Source: Conidiobolus incongruus B7586
Taxonomy: Eukaryota > Entomophthoromycota > Entomophthoromycetes > Entomophthorales > Conidiobolaceae
Direction of reading: 5' to 3'
DNA: 11,255 nt
Assembly: GCA_000697335.1 (NCBI GenBank)
Contig: JNEM01010334.1
Location: 1-11,255 of the forward strand
The position numbers and the translations under genes were made by a program. The notes beneath the pieces are model-generated. The model was not told the origin of the DNA, made no database searches, and saw only the letters and a list, made by a program, of their open reading frames with translations. Positions 1 through 8,894 of the stretch are shown here, in pieces (within the stretch, counting starts at the first letter, position 1; each line of letters opens with the position of its first letter).

Positions 1-1129
1 AATAATAAGTTAATTATAATTTAAAGATATATATTATCTTTAAGTATAAAATAATTATATAAAATTAATAAGGGAATTAATATTAAGTTTTATTAAAATA
101 TTTTAAATAATAAATTAAAAAAACTATTGAATAATATAGGTTAAATAAATCTAATATTATATTCTAGTAAAATAATACTTTTTATTATACTCTAGCTCTT
201 ATTACCAAATAGCTTGAGAATAATAAGATAACAGTTATAAAGTAGTTTTTTTAATCTTTTAATTTTAACTTAATTAAATATCTTTAAAATTAATTAAAAA
301 AATATTTAAGTTTTTTTTTAACAAAAAATTTAAAATAGCTTTAAAAATATATTTAAGAAAAATAAAAGAAAAAAAAATTTTTTTATATAAAAAGTTAATT
401 GATTTTATACCCTATAAACTTAAAGAAGTTAAAAAAGTTAAAGTTAAATATACTAAGTTTTAATTGTTTTTTATTATTGAAAACCTATAAATCTATAACT
501 TATTTTAAGTAAAATTTAAGGGTTGATATTTTAACCAATTAATAACTAAATATCATCATTTAACTATTTATATTATTGATTAATATATATAATTTTAATT
601 ATTTAATTTAAGTATATTTCATTAAATATCAATTAAATAATTAATAGAAATATAAGTGTTTTTGATTTTATAACTTATTTTGATAGTCTAATATATGAAT
701 AATTTTAAATTATTTAATATTTATTATAATAATAATATTATCTTTATTTAAGAAATTATCAAATCTAATAATCGTAATTATGACATCAATATATTTATAA
801 TAAACTTAGTTAAGAACATATAATATTGATAAAAATATTTCATATAGATTAAAATTACAGTTTAAATTACTATATACTAATTTTAAATATATTAATATCA
901 ATATATTCTATAAGAATTTCTATTATTTTTAAATAAAACATAATAATAATATTAATATTTATCAATATTATTTGATTATATAGAACAATTGATTTTAAAA
1001 TTATATATTATTAAATATTTTATTTTATATAATTTTGATTAAATAATTATTAAACTTGATTATATAACACTCTCTAGATTATAACTCAATAGTACAATTT
1101 CGATTGATAATATTAATCAGATTTATCAA
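1..1129. other. AT-rich spacer without recognisable gene
   Basis: This stretch is almost pure A and T with many stops in all six frames and long A and T runs. I see no exon-like open stretch, tRNA arms or GC island. A loose inverted pair is visible: 820-839 and the complement of 953-971 agree over about 19 bases with one 2-base or smaller offset. In DNA this AT-rich such pairs are expected by chance. Base composition becomes less extreme near 1070-1130, where the decayed coding region begins. Confidence 0.6.
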
Positions 1130-1155
1130 ATATTACACTTTTAATGATTGAGCTT

Positions 1156-1307
1156 TCAAATATATCAATTTATCATCTGATATTATCCTTGGAGATAATA
1201 GTAAATATTTATATACCTTGAGATCTTGTCTAATTATGATAACTACATATTGATATAATATCGATAGGAAAGATATCTGGTTAGATTATTTGGATAAATT
1301 CCTATAA
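1156..1307 (+). pseudogene. possible 3' tail of another decayed SMYD copy (tentative)
   Basis: Two short readable segments sit just upstream of the large relic. The first, 1156-1210, reads SNISIYHLILSLEI, loosely like SNYDILHFTKLSLLF of the intact gene's last exon (from about 6454). The second, 1263-1304, reads DRKDIWLDYLDKFL and then stops at 1305, loosely like LLKKVYPLVKKLL near the intact C-terminus. The spacing between the two matches is similar in both places, about 110 to 135 bp. Frame changes and stops separate the pieces. The similarity is weak and rests on hydrophobic spacing, so this is an inference. It could equally be an unrelated gene relic. Confidence 0.22.
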
Positions 1308-1359
1308 GCTGTAATGTAATTACTTTTTTTGAATACATTAATGATAAGCATATATAATA

Positions 1360-3061
1360 AAATTAGCAATCAATTAAATTATAAGTTAAATGCTATAGAA
1401 ACATAACATGGAGCTCTTTTCATGAAAGGAATTCTTCAACTATGCTTTTTATCTTATATTAATATCATTTATTTGATAATAGAAACATATTTTATTGAAA
1501 AATATCAAGAAATTAAGTATTAGAATTCAACTATGTTCATTACACTCTAAATAAGATTAAAGTATATTTTGCTGGAATCGATTAGTTAGAGACATAAAAC
1601 AAAAGCTGTTAACATTTTGTGGTTGCAAAATGCGTCATTACTGTGATGAAGTAATGGAATTCAAGATTTGGATGATAAATATCAATTTTATTCTTAGGAC
1701 TTTCAATTATATTAATAGGAGAATATTTAACAATATAAATAGCTAAATTTATCAAACACATGCAACTATCCTATACACTTTAATCTCTTGTTTAAATTGA
1801 TCATCATTATGAAAATAATACTCAAATCAAGTTCATAATCAGTGTAGTTTATTATGATAATTTTAATAATATATATTAAACAAATAAAAAATGAGTTAAA
1901 TGATATAATTAAATTTGTAGACATTGTATTCTAATCACAATGATACAGAGCTAACAAAGGGTCTCAATGCCTTTACCACAGTACTATTAGATAATACCCA
2001 ATATAAAATTCAATCAGGTGATTTTGATAAAATATTTATAAAATAATATTCTAATCAAGTGTTTTAATTTGATAGTGAATATATATTATAAATTACTAAA
2101 TTAATTTTAATTTTGGGAAAATTCAGATGCTATTACATTTTCTGTCAACCCTATCTTGATTATACCCAATCACAGTTACAGTCCCAATTCAATAATGGTA
2201 TTTGCCAAAACTTAATGCTTTTTGAGACCTCCAAACCCGTTGGAAGTTAATGCAAAGGAAATCAATCTTCAATTAACCATTTCCACTTGTTAATTAATTT
2301 AGTTGACTAATACCTATATCCATTAATTTGAGCTTTTCTACATTTGGAGAAGATATATATTCCAAAATTGTTTACTTATAATTGTTTGAGATATTATTTC
2401 AAAATATCATACGATTGAATTATATCATATCAAATTAAATAAATAATTTACTATATACGTTATTTATAGCAGAGTTGATTTCGACAGTCTAAAATGTAAA
2501 GAGTGTAATAAATACATCTCCTTTCTTGATAAATTATTTTGTAAAACCAAATCCTTATGAATGTCAATATTAACATTTTTACTTTAGTTACATTATGAAT
2601 AAAATTAAGTAATTGAATATTCTTAGTAAATATAAAATGAATCGTAAACACTTTTAATAAATGAATTTTCTTAATTAGTATTTATGAAAAATTTAGAATT
2701 GATGGATCACAGTAGAGCGCAAATATTTATTCATAAATACAATTCCTTCCTTTCCTGAAGTTATAATATATATTAAATAATTATTATACTTATTGAATCA
2801 TTTAATACCCAATTCAAGAAATAAATGAAATCTGCTAATAAAAGTTTGTAATATATTGAATTTGCTATATGAGGAATTATCATAAGCAGGAATATCTAAT
2901 TTATTCAAAATCCAATCATTTACTGATTTGAATAAGTTAATCTTGTCATATTACTAGGAAATGAGTTAATCACCCAATCTCGACCGCAATGGTATCAAGC
3001 GTTTAATGCACTAGTTGATAGAATTGATCAGATGGCTAAAAATCTTTTATTCTATGACTAA
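1360..3061 (+). pseudogene. full-length decayed paralog of the SET/MYND (SMYD) methyltransferase
   Basis: This is a broken copy of the host gene at 4855-6665, same strand, matched along its whole length. N-terminal SET: 1386-1421 reads LNAIET, a stop, HGALF, against LIIKETLTKGRGIF. MYND: 1597-1650 reads KQKLLTFCGCKMRHYCDE against KQKLSRCSQCKTLYYCSK. Middle: 1942-2043 is open for 34 codons (TKGLNAFTTVLLDNTQYKI against SKGLQTIVSKILQTTKYTM). SET core: 2114-2257 reads WENSDAITFSVNP, then NHSYSPN, then CFLRP, with a TAA at 2213. Post-SET: IFQNCLL (2357-2377) against LFQNYLF. Cys pairs: LKCKECNKYIS (2489-2521) and NPYECQY (2550-2570). C-terminus: NILNLLYEELS near 2850-2882 and LVDRIDQMAKNLLFYD ending at the stop 3059-3061. 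Several introns are retained in place: 1651-1697, 1857-1920, 2044-2075, 2258-2302 and one ending at 2469. Donors of introns 3, 4 and 5 have lost GT. The NHSC cysteine is Tyr, and frames shift between exons. It is not expected to make an active enzyme. The 5' end is approximate. Confidence 0.85.
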
Positions 3062-3179
3062 TAGGAAATTTTAATTTTTAAACCATTATATTGATGCATA
3101 CAATTAATAAAGAAATAAACTCAGAGTTATAATCCTGTTATTTTGAACAAAATATATAGTTTCTATATAGCGAATTTAT

Positions 3180-3480
3180 TTCTATAGTATCGTCGATCAC
3201 CTCCTTTACCAATAATACTCTAGTATTTTTTAAATAGCCTTCTAACATCAAATCACGTTATTGTGTTTAATGATGAAATCAATTATTGAATTTTCTATCG
3301 ATATTTAAAATAACTTCAAATCTATAGCTAATATTATTATTTTCGAATATCCCCACATAGTTGTAATCAAATAGATTCATTCCGTGTAAATCTAGAGAAT
3401 GTGACAATCAAGTCCAATATTCTTACATCAATATATTCTTAATAATACTTGAGTGAAAATCTGAACTATTATCTCGATAA
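3180..3480 (+). pseudogene. second, partial decayed SMYD copy
   Basis: Three ordered matches to the intact gene follow directly after the large relic. At 3184-3234 the frame reads IVSSITSFTNNTLVFFK, against IVSLLNHSCNPNTFIVFDK (a 2-residue gap, with the NHSC motif lost). At 3362-3404 the DNA follows the post-SET exon: TTGT, then TCAAA, then TGTAAATCTAGAGAATGTGA (3385-3404) against TGTAAATGTGAGAGATGTGA at 5902-5921. At 3446-3453 TACTTGAG and at 3471-3476 ATCTCG match the start of exon 7 (6002-6009 and 6043-6048). Order and approximate spacing agree with the gene, allowing small deletions. No MYND or N-terminal part is visible in the roughly 120 bp between this copy and the stop of the previous one. 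It therefore seems 5'-truncated, or its front has decayed beyond recognition. Host-gene relic, not functional. Confidence 0.6.
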
Positions 3481-3910
3481 TGTTAAAATTTTTGAATAAC
3501 TTTTTATACACCATGTAGCTATAATGAAACTTGAAAATATATTATAAATAGTTTTATTGAAAGTAATTTTCTCAGGTAATAATTAAATATATATTACATT
3601 ATCATTTATCCCTATAATGAAATATTTTTTCTTTTAATTTATATAAAAGATAATAGGTAGTTATTATTCTTCATCAATAAATTTAGTTTGTTGCAATAAA
3701 CTAATTTGGTATGTAATTTGATTTAGAACTTGTTAATTCCTATTATTTTTTTATTATATTATTACATGACTCATGCTATGAATTATACTTTTTTGACAAG
3801 TTAAACTTGTTTCACTTTTTATATTTTTGCAATAATATTTGACACTCATATCTTTAATTTCCTTTACAATTTTATTATATCAATTAAAATATTAAAAAAT
3901 GTTTCATTAA
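3481..3910. other. AT-rich spacer
   Basis: No open reading frame, exon signal or RNA gene is visible. Two small near-palindromes occur: TTAGTTT/AAACTAA around an 8-base loop (3683-3704), and ACAAGTT/AACTTGT around a single base (3796-3810). Arms this short are common by chance in such sequence. Confidence 0.5.
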
Positions 3911-3931
3911 TATAATATAATATAATATAAT
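3911..3931. repeat. (TATAA)n pentanucleotide repeat, about 4 units
   Basis: Four perfect TATAA units occupy 3911-3930, preceded by one imperfect unit (ATTAA). The same motif, in longer form, recurs at 4634-4661. It is likely a microsatellite arising by replication slippage. It borders the GC-richer stretch at 3931-4146. Confidence 0.8.
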
Positions 3932-4146
3932 GGGTAATTATCTGGCGGATTGATATAGGTGATGATCCAAGAACATTTGAATATTTTTCAGTTTATTGGT
4001 TTGATTTTGACTTTGGACAACCAAATCTTGGTAAATCTTGGATGCTTGATTTATGATATTTAAAATTTCTGCACTATTTTTCAACTCAGAGATTTAAAAT
4101 ACTACAAGCAATATTTAGAGTAATTTACTTAGTTGGCACAAAATAA
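3931..4146 (+). pseudogene. possible exon relic of unknown origin, perhaps SMYD-like
   Basis: A GC-richer island. One frame is open for 41 codons (3931-4053, TGA at 4054) without an ATG. It includes GDDPRTFEYFS and YWFDFDFGQPNLGKSWML. A second short open piece at 4090-4143 (QAIFRVIYLVGTK) ends in TAA at 4144. Two intron-like intervals can be drawn: GTAATT at 3934 to CAG near 3991, and GTAAAT at 4031 to CAG at 4087-4089. The DNA at 4013-4040 (TTGGACAAC, then TTGGTAAA, then TTGG) resembles 5636-5653 of the intact gene (CTTGGCCAAC, TTGGGAAAG, TTGG region). GGTGATGAT at 3958-3966 resembles the preceding exon's end. These matches are short. The region may be another SMYD scrap, an exon of an unrecognised small gene, or a relic of something else. 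Confidence 0.25.
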
Positions 4147-4633
4147 TTGACAAAAATTTTATAAATTTTTTATACTGTTTATAAAATTTTAAATTGTTAT
4201 TAATTTTGAGACTTTGATTATTTATTGAAATGAAAAATGTAATTTATATATTTTAATATTTAATCAATTTAGGTAATATCTTAATATCATTTTGATAATT
4301 ACATTTTCATTTATTATGAAAGAATTAATATTCCCAATCTCCAAACTTATTCAAATATATATTATGAATACACACTAATGAATTCTAATATATATAATAA
4401 ACTGATCTTTTGAATATATACTCATTTTCCTTAAGAGTATAATTTTTATCATTTTAATGTAATATACTATGATTTCGATAGTTCTATACTAACAAAATCC
4501 ATATCAAAAATTTACTTGATAATTATATTGAATTACACTTTTATCATTAATATAATTATCATTTAGTATCAACGAACTCAATATAATTTTGAACAATGTT
4601 AATTTGTTAATCTTAAAATTGGTGATGATTTCC
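4147..4633. other. AT-rich spacer upstream of the SMYD gene
   Basis: No exon-like open stretch is visible and stops are dense in all frames. A slightly GC-richer patch (4571-4600, around CAACGAACTC) has no recognisable coding content. A GGTGATGAT match to 3958-3966 occurs at 4621-4629 just before the second TATAA-type repeat. With so short a match it may be chance. Confidence 0.5.
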
Positions 4634-4661
4634 ATAATATAATATAATATAATATAATATA
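4634..4661. repeat. (ATAAT)n pentanucleotide repeat, about 5.6 units
   Basis: A perfect run with period 5 over 28 bp, broken by a G at 4662. It lies 193 bp upstream of the start codon of the methyltransferase gene, so it could fall in its promoter or nucleosome-free region. It is a phase variant of the run at 3911-3931. Confidence 0.85.
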
Positions 4662-4800
4662 GTTAAATATTTTTATATATTGAATTAAATTAATCCTAAT
4701 GACTATTTTGATTATGAATCAATTTTGAATTATAAAGTTTAATATTTATTGATTGATTAAAAAAATAGATCCCATAATAATTAATTATAATAGAATACAC

Positions 4801-4808
4801 TATAAATA
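4801..4808 (+). promoter_or_regulatory. candidate TATA box of the SMYD gene
   Basis: TATAAATA matches the textbook TATA consensus and lies 47 bp before the ATG at 4855. Downstream of it are two minimal upstream start codons: ATGTAA (4810-4815) and ATGAATTAA (4815-4823). Because the whole region is AT-rich, a chance TATA match is likely. No initiator or mapped transcript supports it. Confidence 0.25.
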
Positions 4809-4854
4809 AATGTAATGAATTAAAATATTTTTTGAAAATAATTTTAAATACAAA

Positions 4855-6665
4855 ATGAATTCCCAAAATATTCAAAACCAACTCAATTCCAAATTAATTA
4901 TAAAAGAAACTCTAACCAAAGGACGTGGAATATTCTCTACTCAAACGATTCCATTAGGTAAATTTCTCTTCTAAAAACCAATAGAATTTACTCAATATTA
5001 TTATATTCAGGTCACAATATTATAAAAATTCCAAATAATGAATTTTCCCTAAACTCTAATAATCTCAATCTCTATTGTTCCAATTGTCTCGTATCATCTG
5101 CCAAACAAAAGTTGAGTAGATGCTCCCAATGTAAAACCTTATACTACTGTAGTAAAGTAATTATACCTAATCATTTTATTGAAAATTCATTAACAGTTAT
5201 TTAGACTTGTCAATTAACTCAATGGAAATTGATTCATCAATATGAATGTCAATATATATCCTCAATTTCTAATTATTCTTCATATTTGACATTGTTATTA
5301 AAATTAATTTTAAGGATGAATACCGATAAGGTATTTAAATTGATGATTGATGAGATTTATTATGGTAATTTATCATTCATTGATTCAAATATATATTTTA
5401 TATAATATTTTGATATTAGATTTGAATATTTTATACAAGACTGAAGACAATTTAATTTTTTCTAAAGGTTTACAAACAATCGTATCGAAAATACTACAAA
5501 CTACAAAATATACAATGGAGAAGGATGATATTGACAAATTGATATCTAAAGTAAGATTACAGAATATTAATAATAATTCAATATTTATTAAATAATTTAG
5601 ATAATGTTGAATTCTTTTTCACTTCTTGGCCAACATTGGGAAAGTATTGGCATCTCATTCAATCCCATTGTGAGCCTGTTAAATCACAGTTGTAATCCCA
5701 ACACATTCATAGTATTTGACAAATCTGAATGCTTTTTGAGACCATTAAAACAGTTAGGCGAAAATGAAGAGGTATTGATTTATTTCATATACAATATAAA
5801 TTGTAATTCAAATCAATATTTAGTTAACTATTTCTTACATTCCTCAATATCAACCACGAATCAAAAGACAATCTGAATTGTTTCAAAATTATTTATTTGA
5901 TTGTAAATGTGAGAGATGTGAATTAGAATTATCAAATCCAGTAAGTTTATTACTTACTAATAATATATTTTTTATTAAAGATGATGAATTAGACAAAGGA
6001 TTACTTGAGCGCCATTAAATGTAACAATTGTAACAATTGGATATCTCGTCCTGGTGATGAGATTGACCTTTATGAATCCAATTCTTTTAATTGTCAGTAT
6101 TGTCAAATTGATTTGGCTCAATCTTTGTTAAAATTGGAAAGAATTCAATCAAAATGCGAGAAATTAATGAAATCCAAAGGTAATATATATATATATATTT
6201 GTATTTATTAAATATTCTCACTATTAATATTATATATTCTTAGATGGTATTAATCACTTGGATAACCAATCGATTCAATCCATCATCAGCAATTTCAAAA
6301 CTAACAAACTCACCTGCTATAATACTCAAATCCAATTTTATGAATTTTTATTAACTCATATGGACTTTAATTCCCAACAAAATATCAATCTAATCATCCA
6401 ATTATTAAATAATCTGATGTCAATTTACGAAAATCTGACTATCCATTCAACTTCCAATTATGATATATTACACTTTACCAAACTGAGTCTACTTTTTAAA
6501 ATCAAATTAAATAATTTTATAGAAAATGGAGAAACTGAAGAAAAAGAAAATGAAGAATTGAAACATTTGTTAAAAAAAGTTTATCCACTAGTAAAAAAAT
6601 TATTACCTACTGAGAATTTTGAAATTTTTGAAATTATTAATCAGGTGAAATTAATAAAAGAATAA
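4855..6665 (+). CDS. SET and MYND domain (SMYD-type) protein lysine methyltransferase, eight exons
   Basis: Predicted S-adenosylmethionine-dependent protein lysine methyltransferase of 478 residues. Exons: 4855-4957, 5011-5156, 5205-5364, 5420-5550, 5601-5771, 5824-5940, 5993-6179, 6244-6665. The seven introns of 48-64 bp all fit GT...AG and restore one frame. Residues 14-35 form the N-terminal SET part (TKGRGIFST, SAM-binding G-x-G at 23-25). A MYND zinc finger interrupts SET with C57, C60, C72, C75, C81, C85, H94, C98. The SET core follows: WESIGISFNP, then N208-H209-S-C211-N-P-N, then E236-E237-L-T-I-S-Y242 with the probable catalytic Tyr. Post-SET is C264-K-C266-E-R-C269. N208, H209 and Y242 sit about three residues later than N205, H206 and Y239 of human SMYD3, which supports the splice model. 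A four-Cys pattern (C286, C289, C310, C313) precedes a helical, charged C-terminus (340-478) like the TPR-like tail of SMYD proteins. The start is the first ATG after an in-frame TGA at 4816. Substrate (histone or cytosolic protein) is not visible. Decayed copies lie upstream on the same strand. Confidence 0.92.
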
Positions 6666-7589
6666 TCCAAACAAAATTTATAATGATTAAAGTAATCAAA
6701 ATGGTTAATTTTATAGTTATTGTACTTATTTTTTGTTAATTAATTTCAATTAATTATCTTAATTAGTATTATAAAAATCAAAAAAACTTTATGAGTATAT
6801 TTATTTTATTTCAATATATTAACCATAAAAATACTAGTAAATTTATATGTTTCATTTGAATGGCGAAATATTATAGTTATAAAATCATTTTTCAATCAAT
6901 CAAATGATATATCATCAAATCATTAGAATGAAAAAAGGTTTAATTTAATAATTATAAGCTATAGACGGTTGGTAATTACTGCTTCATTTAACTCTATATT
7001 AATTTTAATGTATAAATATTGAATGATTACAATATAATCAAAAATTAATATAATGAAATATAATTTTAAAAAAAATACAATTCGATATTTTAGTTATTAT
7101 ATTTATTTTTTTCAGTATTATTTTATTTTTAAAAATTATTTTAAAATATTATAGTTTAATAATATTAAAAAGTTAAACAAAATCTGAAAAATCAATTTAT
7201 TTAAAATTCATTATTAAGAATCTAAAATTAAACTAATATATTACATCACCATGATTAATATAAAGAAACTAATATTTAGTTTTATATCCATTTTATATAA
7301 TATAACCTTATTAAAATATACAGAATTATAAGGATTTGACAGATATATAATATTTCTCTAAAAGCAATATAATAAATTCAATTCAATTTTGAATTTAACT
7401 TGAAAGTATATATTATGTATATAGCAATAGAGTAATTTGATAAAAATTCATTAATTTTTATTCAATTGTATATTAATGATGTATTATAATTATAAACTAT
7501 TAAATTAATATTTTCTATTAATGTTACTATTAAACCGATTTTGATATCTTTTACAACTTTCAATTATTATTAAAATATAACTTTTTTAA
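6666..7589. other. AT-rich spacer downstream of the SMYD gene
   Basis: No reading frame, RNA gene or repeat element is recognisable. An AATAAA hexamer (6653-6658) overlaps the end of the coding region, so a polyadenylation signal could lie there or in several AATAAA-like words downstream. A 12-bp palindrome ATGATATATCAT (about 6904-6915) is not unusual for this composition. A slightly GC-richer patch near 6960-6990 has no coding character that I can see. Confidence 0.5.
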
Positions 7590-8165
7590 TCATTTGAATA
7601 AGTATTTCACGACTTCGCACTCGTTTATTGCATATTTTTAAATCAAATATCTTTTAAGCTCTTTTATTAATCTTAAATAGTTAATATAATAAGGACTAGG
7701 ATCAAAATAATACTCAAAAATTTGAAAATATTCTTATTTCAAAAATAGTCTGAGATTATCTTTGTTCAGTCAACCAAGTTTTTATGATACAGAATTAATG
7801 CACTTATTTTGGAAACAATTCTAATATTTTGGACATAGAAATATTTGAAAAAAGTGTTATATTAAATCATTTAATGATTTTTAAGGGATATTAATATTTT
7901 AAGATGATAAACATTATAATCTGCTCAGACAACTAGTATTTTATATGATATTTACTTAGGTTTAATATTTAATTTTGAAAGAGATTAATAGCAATTAAGT
8001 GACAATTCAAATAATGTTTGGTTATTGATTAAGATTATTCAATTCTAGTCTTATCAAAAGAAATAATATTATTGTATAGAATAAGATATTGGCTATAGTT
8101 CTGTAGTTTTTGCTTAGCTTACTTTAATCACTTATATAATTTAACCCTAATTCATTTATAAAATA
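7590..8165 (+). pseudogene. decayed coding stretch, unidentified
   Basis: Several neighbouring pieces read like protein despite frequent stops, and base composition is less AT-rich than the flanks. 7726-7821 is open for 32 codons (SLRLSLFSQPSFYDTELM, then HLFWKQF) and closed by TAA at 7822. The same frame continues with YFGHRNI, KKCYIKSFNDF and DDKHYNLLRQLVFYMIFT, broken by single stops. Upstream (about 7601-7640) another frame reads NKYFTTSHSFIAYF. Downstream (about 8010-8140) readable pieces include NNVWLLIKIIQF and DIGYSSVVFA. I do not recognise the family, and I find no convincing match to the SMYD gene. The reading suggests an old host gene that has lost function, but the strand and boundaries are guesses. 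Chance cannot be excluded for any single piece. Confidence 0.3.
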
Positions 8166-8890
8166 CCTATTTTGAAATATATTATCTAATTAATATGTTA
8201 TCGGATATTTATTTAATATTAATAAATAAATTAGAGAAAATTAAATCTTAAAATTGAAATTAAATATATTAACTATTTAATTGGTTAAAAGTAAATAATA
8301 TAAAGTCTACTGTTTTTTTTATTAAAATAATAATCTATACATTTAGCTTACTTCTAATATTTATAATATAATTTTTTAATAATGATTTATATTTAATTTT
8401 TATGAATTTATTTAATTTATTAGCAAGAATTTTTATAAAAAGATATTTGTTATTTTCTTAAAAAAAATAGTCAAATAAGGTATAGTATAATAAATCTATT
8501 AAATATGGTAGTTTTTTTAATTTCATTATAGTAAATTTTGATAGGATGAATTATATATATTTTGTTATAATTATATAGAAAAATCAATATCCTTTTATAT
8601 ATAATAAATATATCAATTAGAAATTAATATTTGAAAGATTATTTATTATTCTATTTATAATTTTTAAATAAAAAAAATCTTATAATTTTATTTTTTTTAT
8701 TTTGTTAATAAATATAAGTTAATCAATGAATATCTCTCTATTAAGATTTGTAAAAATGATAGTTCTAACCTAATCAATTATTTTATCTTAAATATAATTA
8801 AAAAGTGCTATGAATTGATTTTTGATATATTTAATATAATAATTCAATATAATAAATATTATTTTCAATTATATATTAATATAATTTATT
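8166..8890. other. AT-rich spacer
   Basis: Very AT-rich with long A and T runs, such as near 8460 and 8680. No open frame, RNA gene or repeat element can be supported. Confidence 0.6.
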
Positions 8891-8894
8891 TAAC

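Noticed and set aside
820-971. Long-range inverted repeat (about 19 bases per arm)
   Set aside because: The arms are all A/T except for the G of GAT and need an indel to match. This is plausible by chance in such sequence.
2460-2651. 63-codon open frame on the - strand
   Set aside because: It lies antisense to the conserved Cys-pair exon of the decayed SMYD copy, whose + strand reading (LKCKECNKYIS, NPYECQY) explains the DNA better. It has no motif.
1360-3061. Relic as a functional divergent SMYD enzyme with different splicing
   Set aside because: Three donor sites have lost GT, the NHSC cysteine is Tyr, there are in-frame stops in conserved blocks, and frames shift within exons.
3683-3810. 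Two 7-bp-arm hairpins
   Set aside because: Dozens of such short-arm hairpins are expected by chance at this composition, and there is no conserved or functional context.
4696-4881. 61-codon open frame on the - strand
   Set aside because: It overlaps the promoter and start of the SMYD gene in antisense, has low-complexity hydrophobic composition, and its length is expected by chance.
7726-8165. Reassigned genetic code (TAA and TAG read as Gln, as in some ciliates), because some stretches read well through stops
   Set aside because: The intact gene uses CAA and CAG freely for Gln. It has no internal stops once introns are removed, and it ends in TAA. In the SMYD relic a stop replaces a Glu codon, not a Gln codon.
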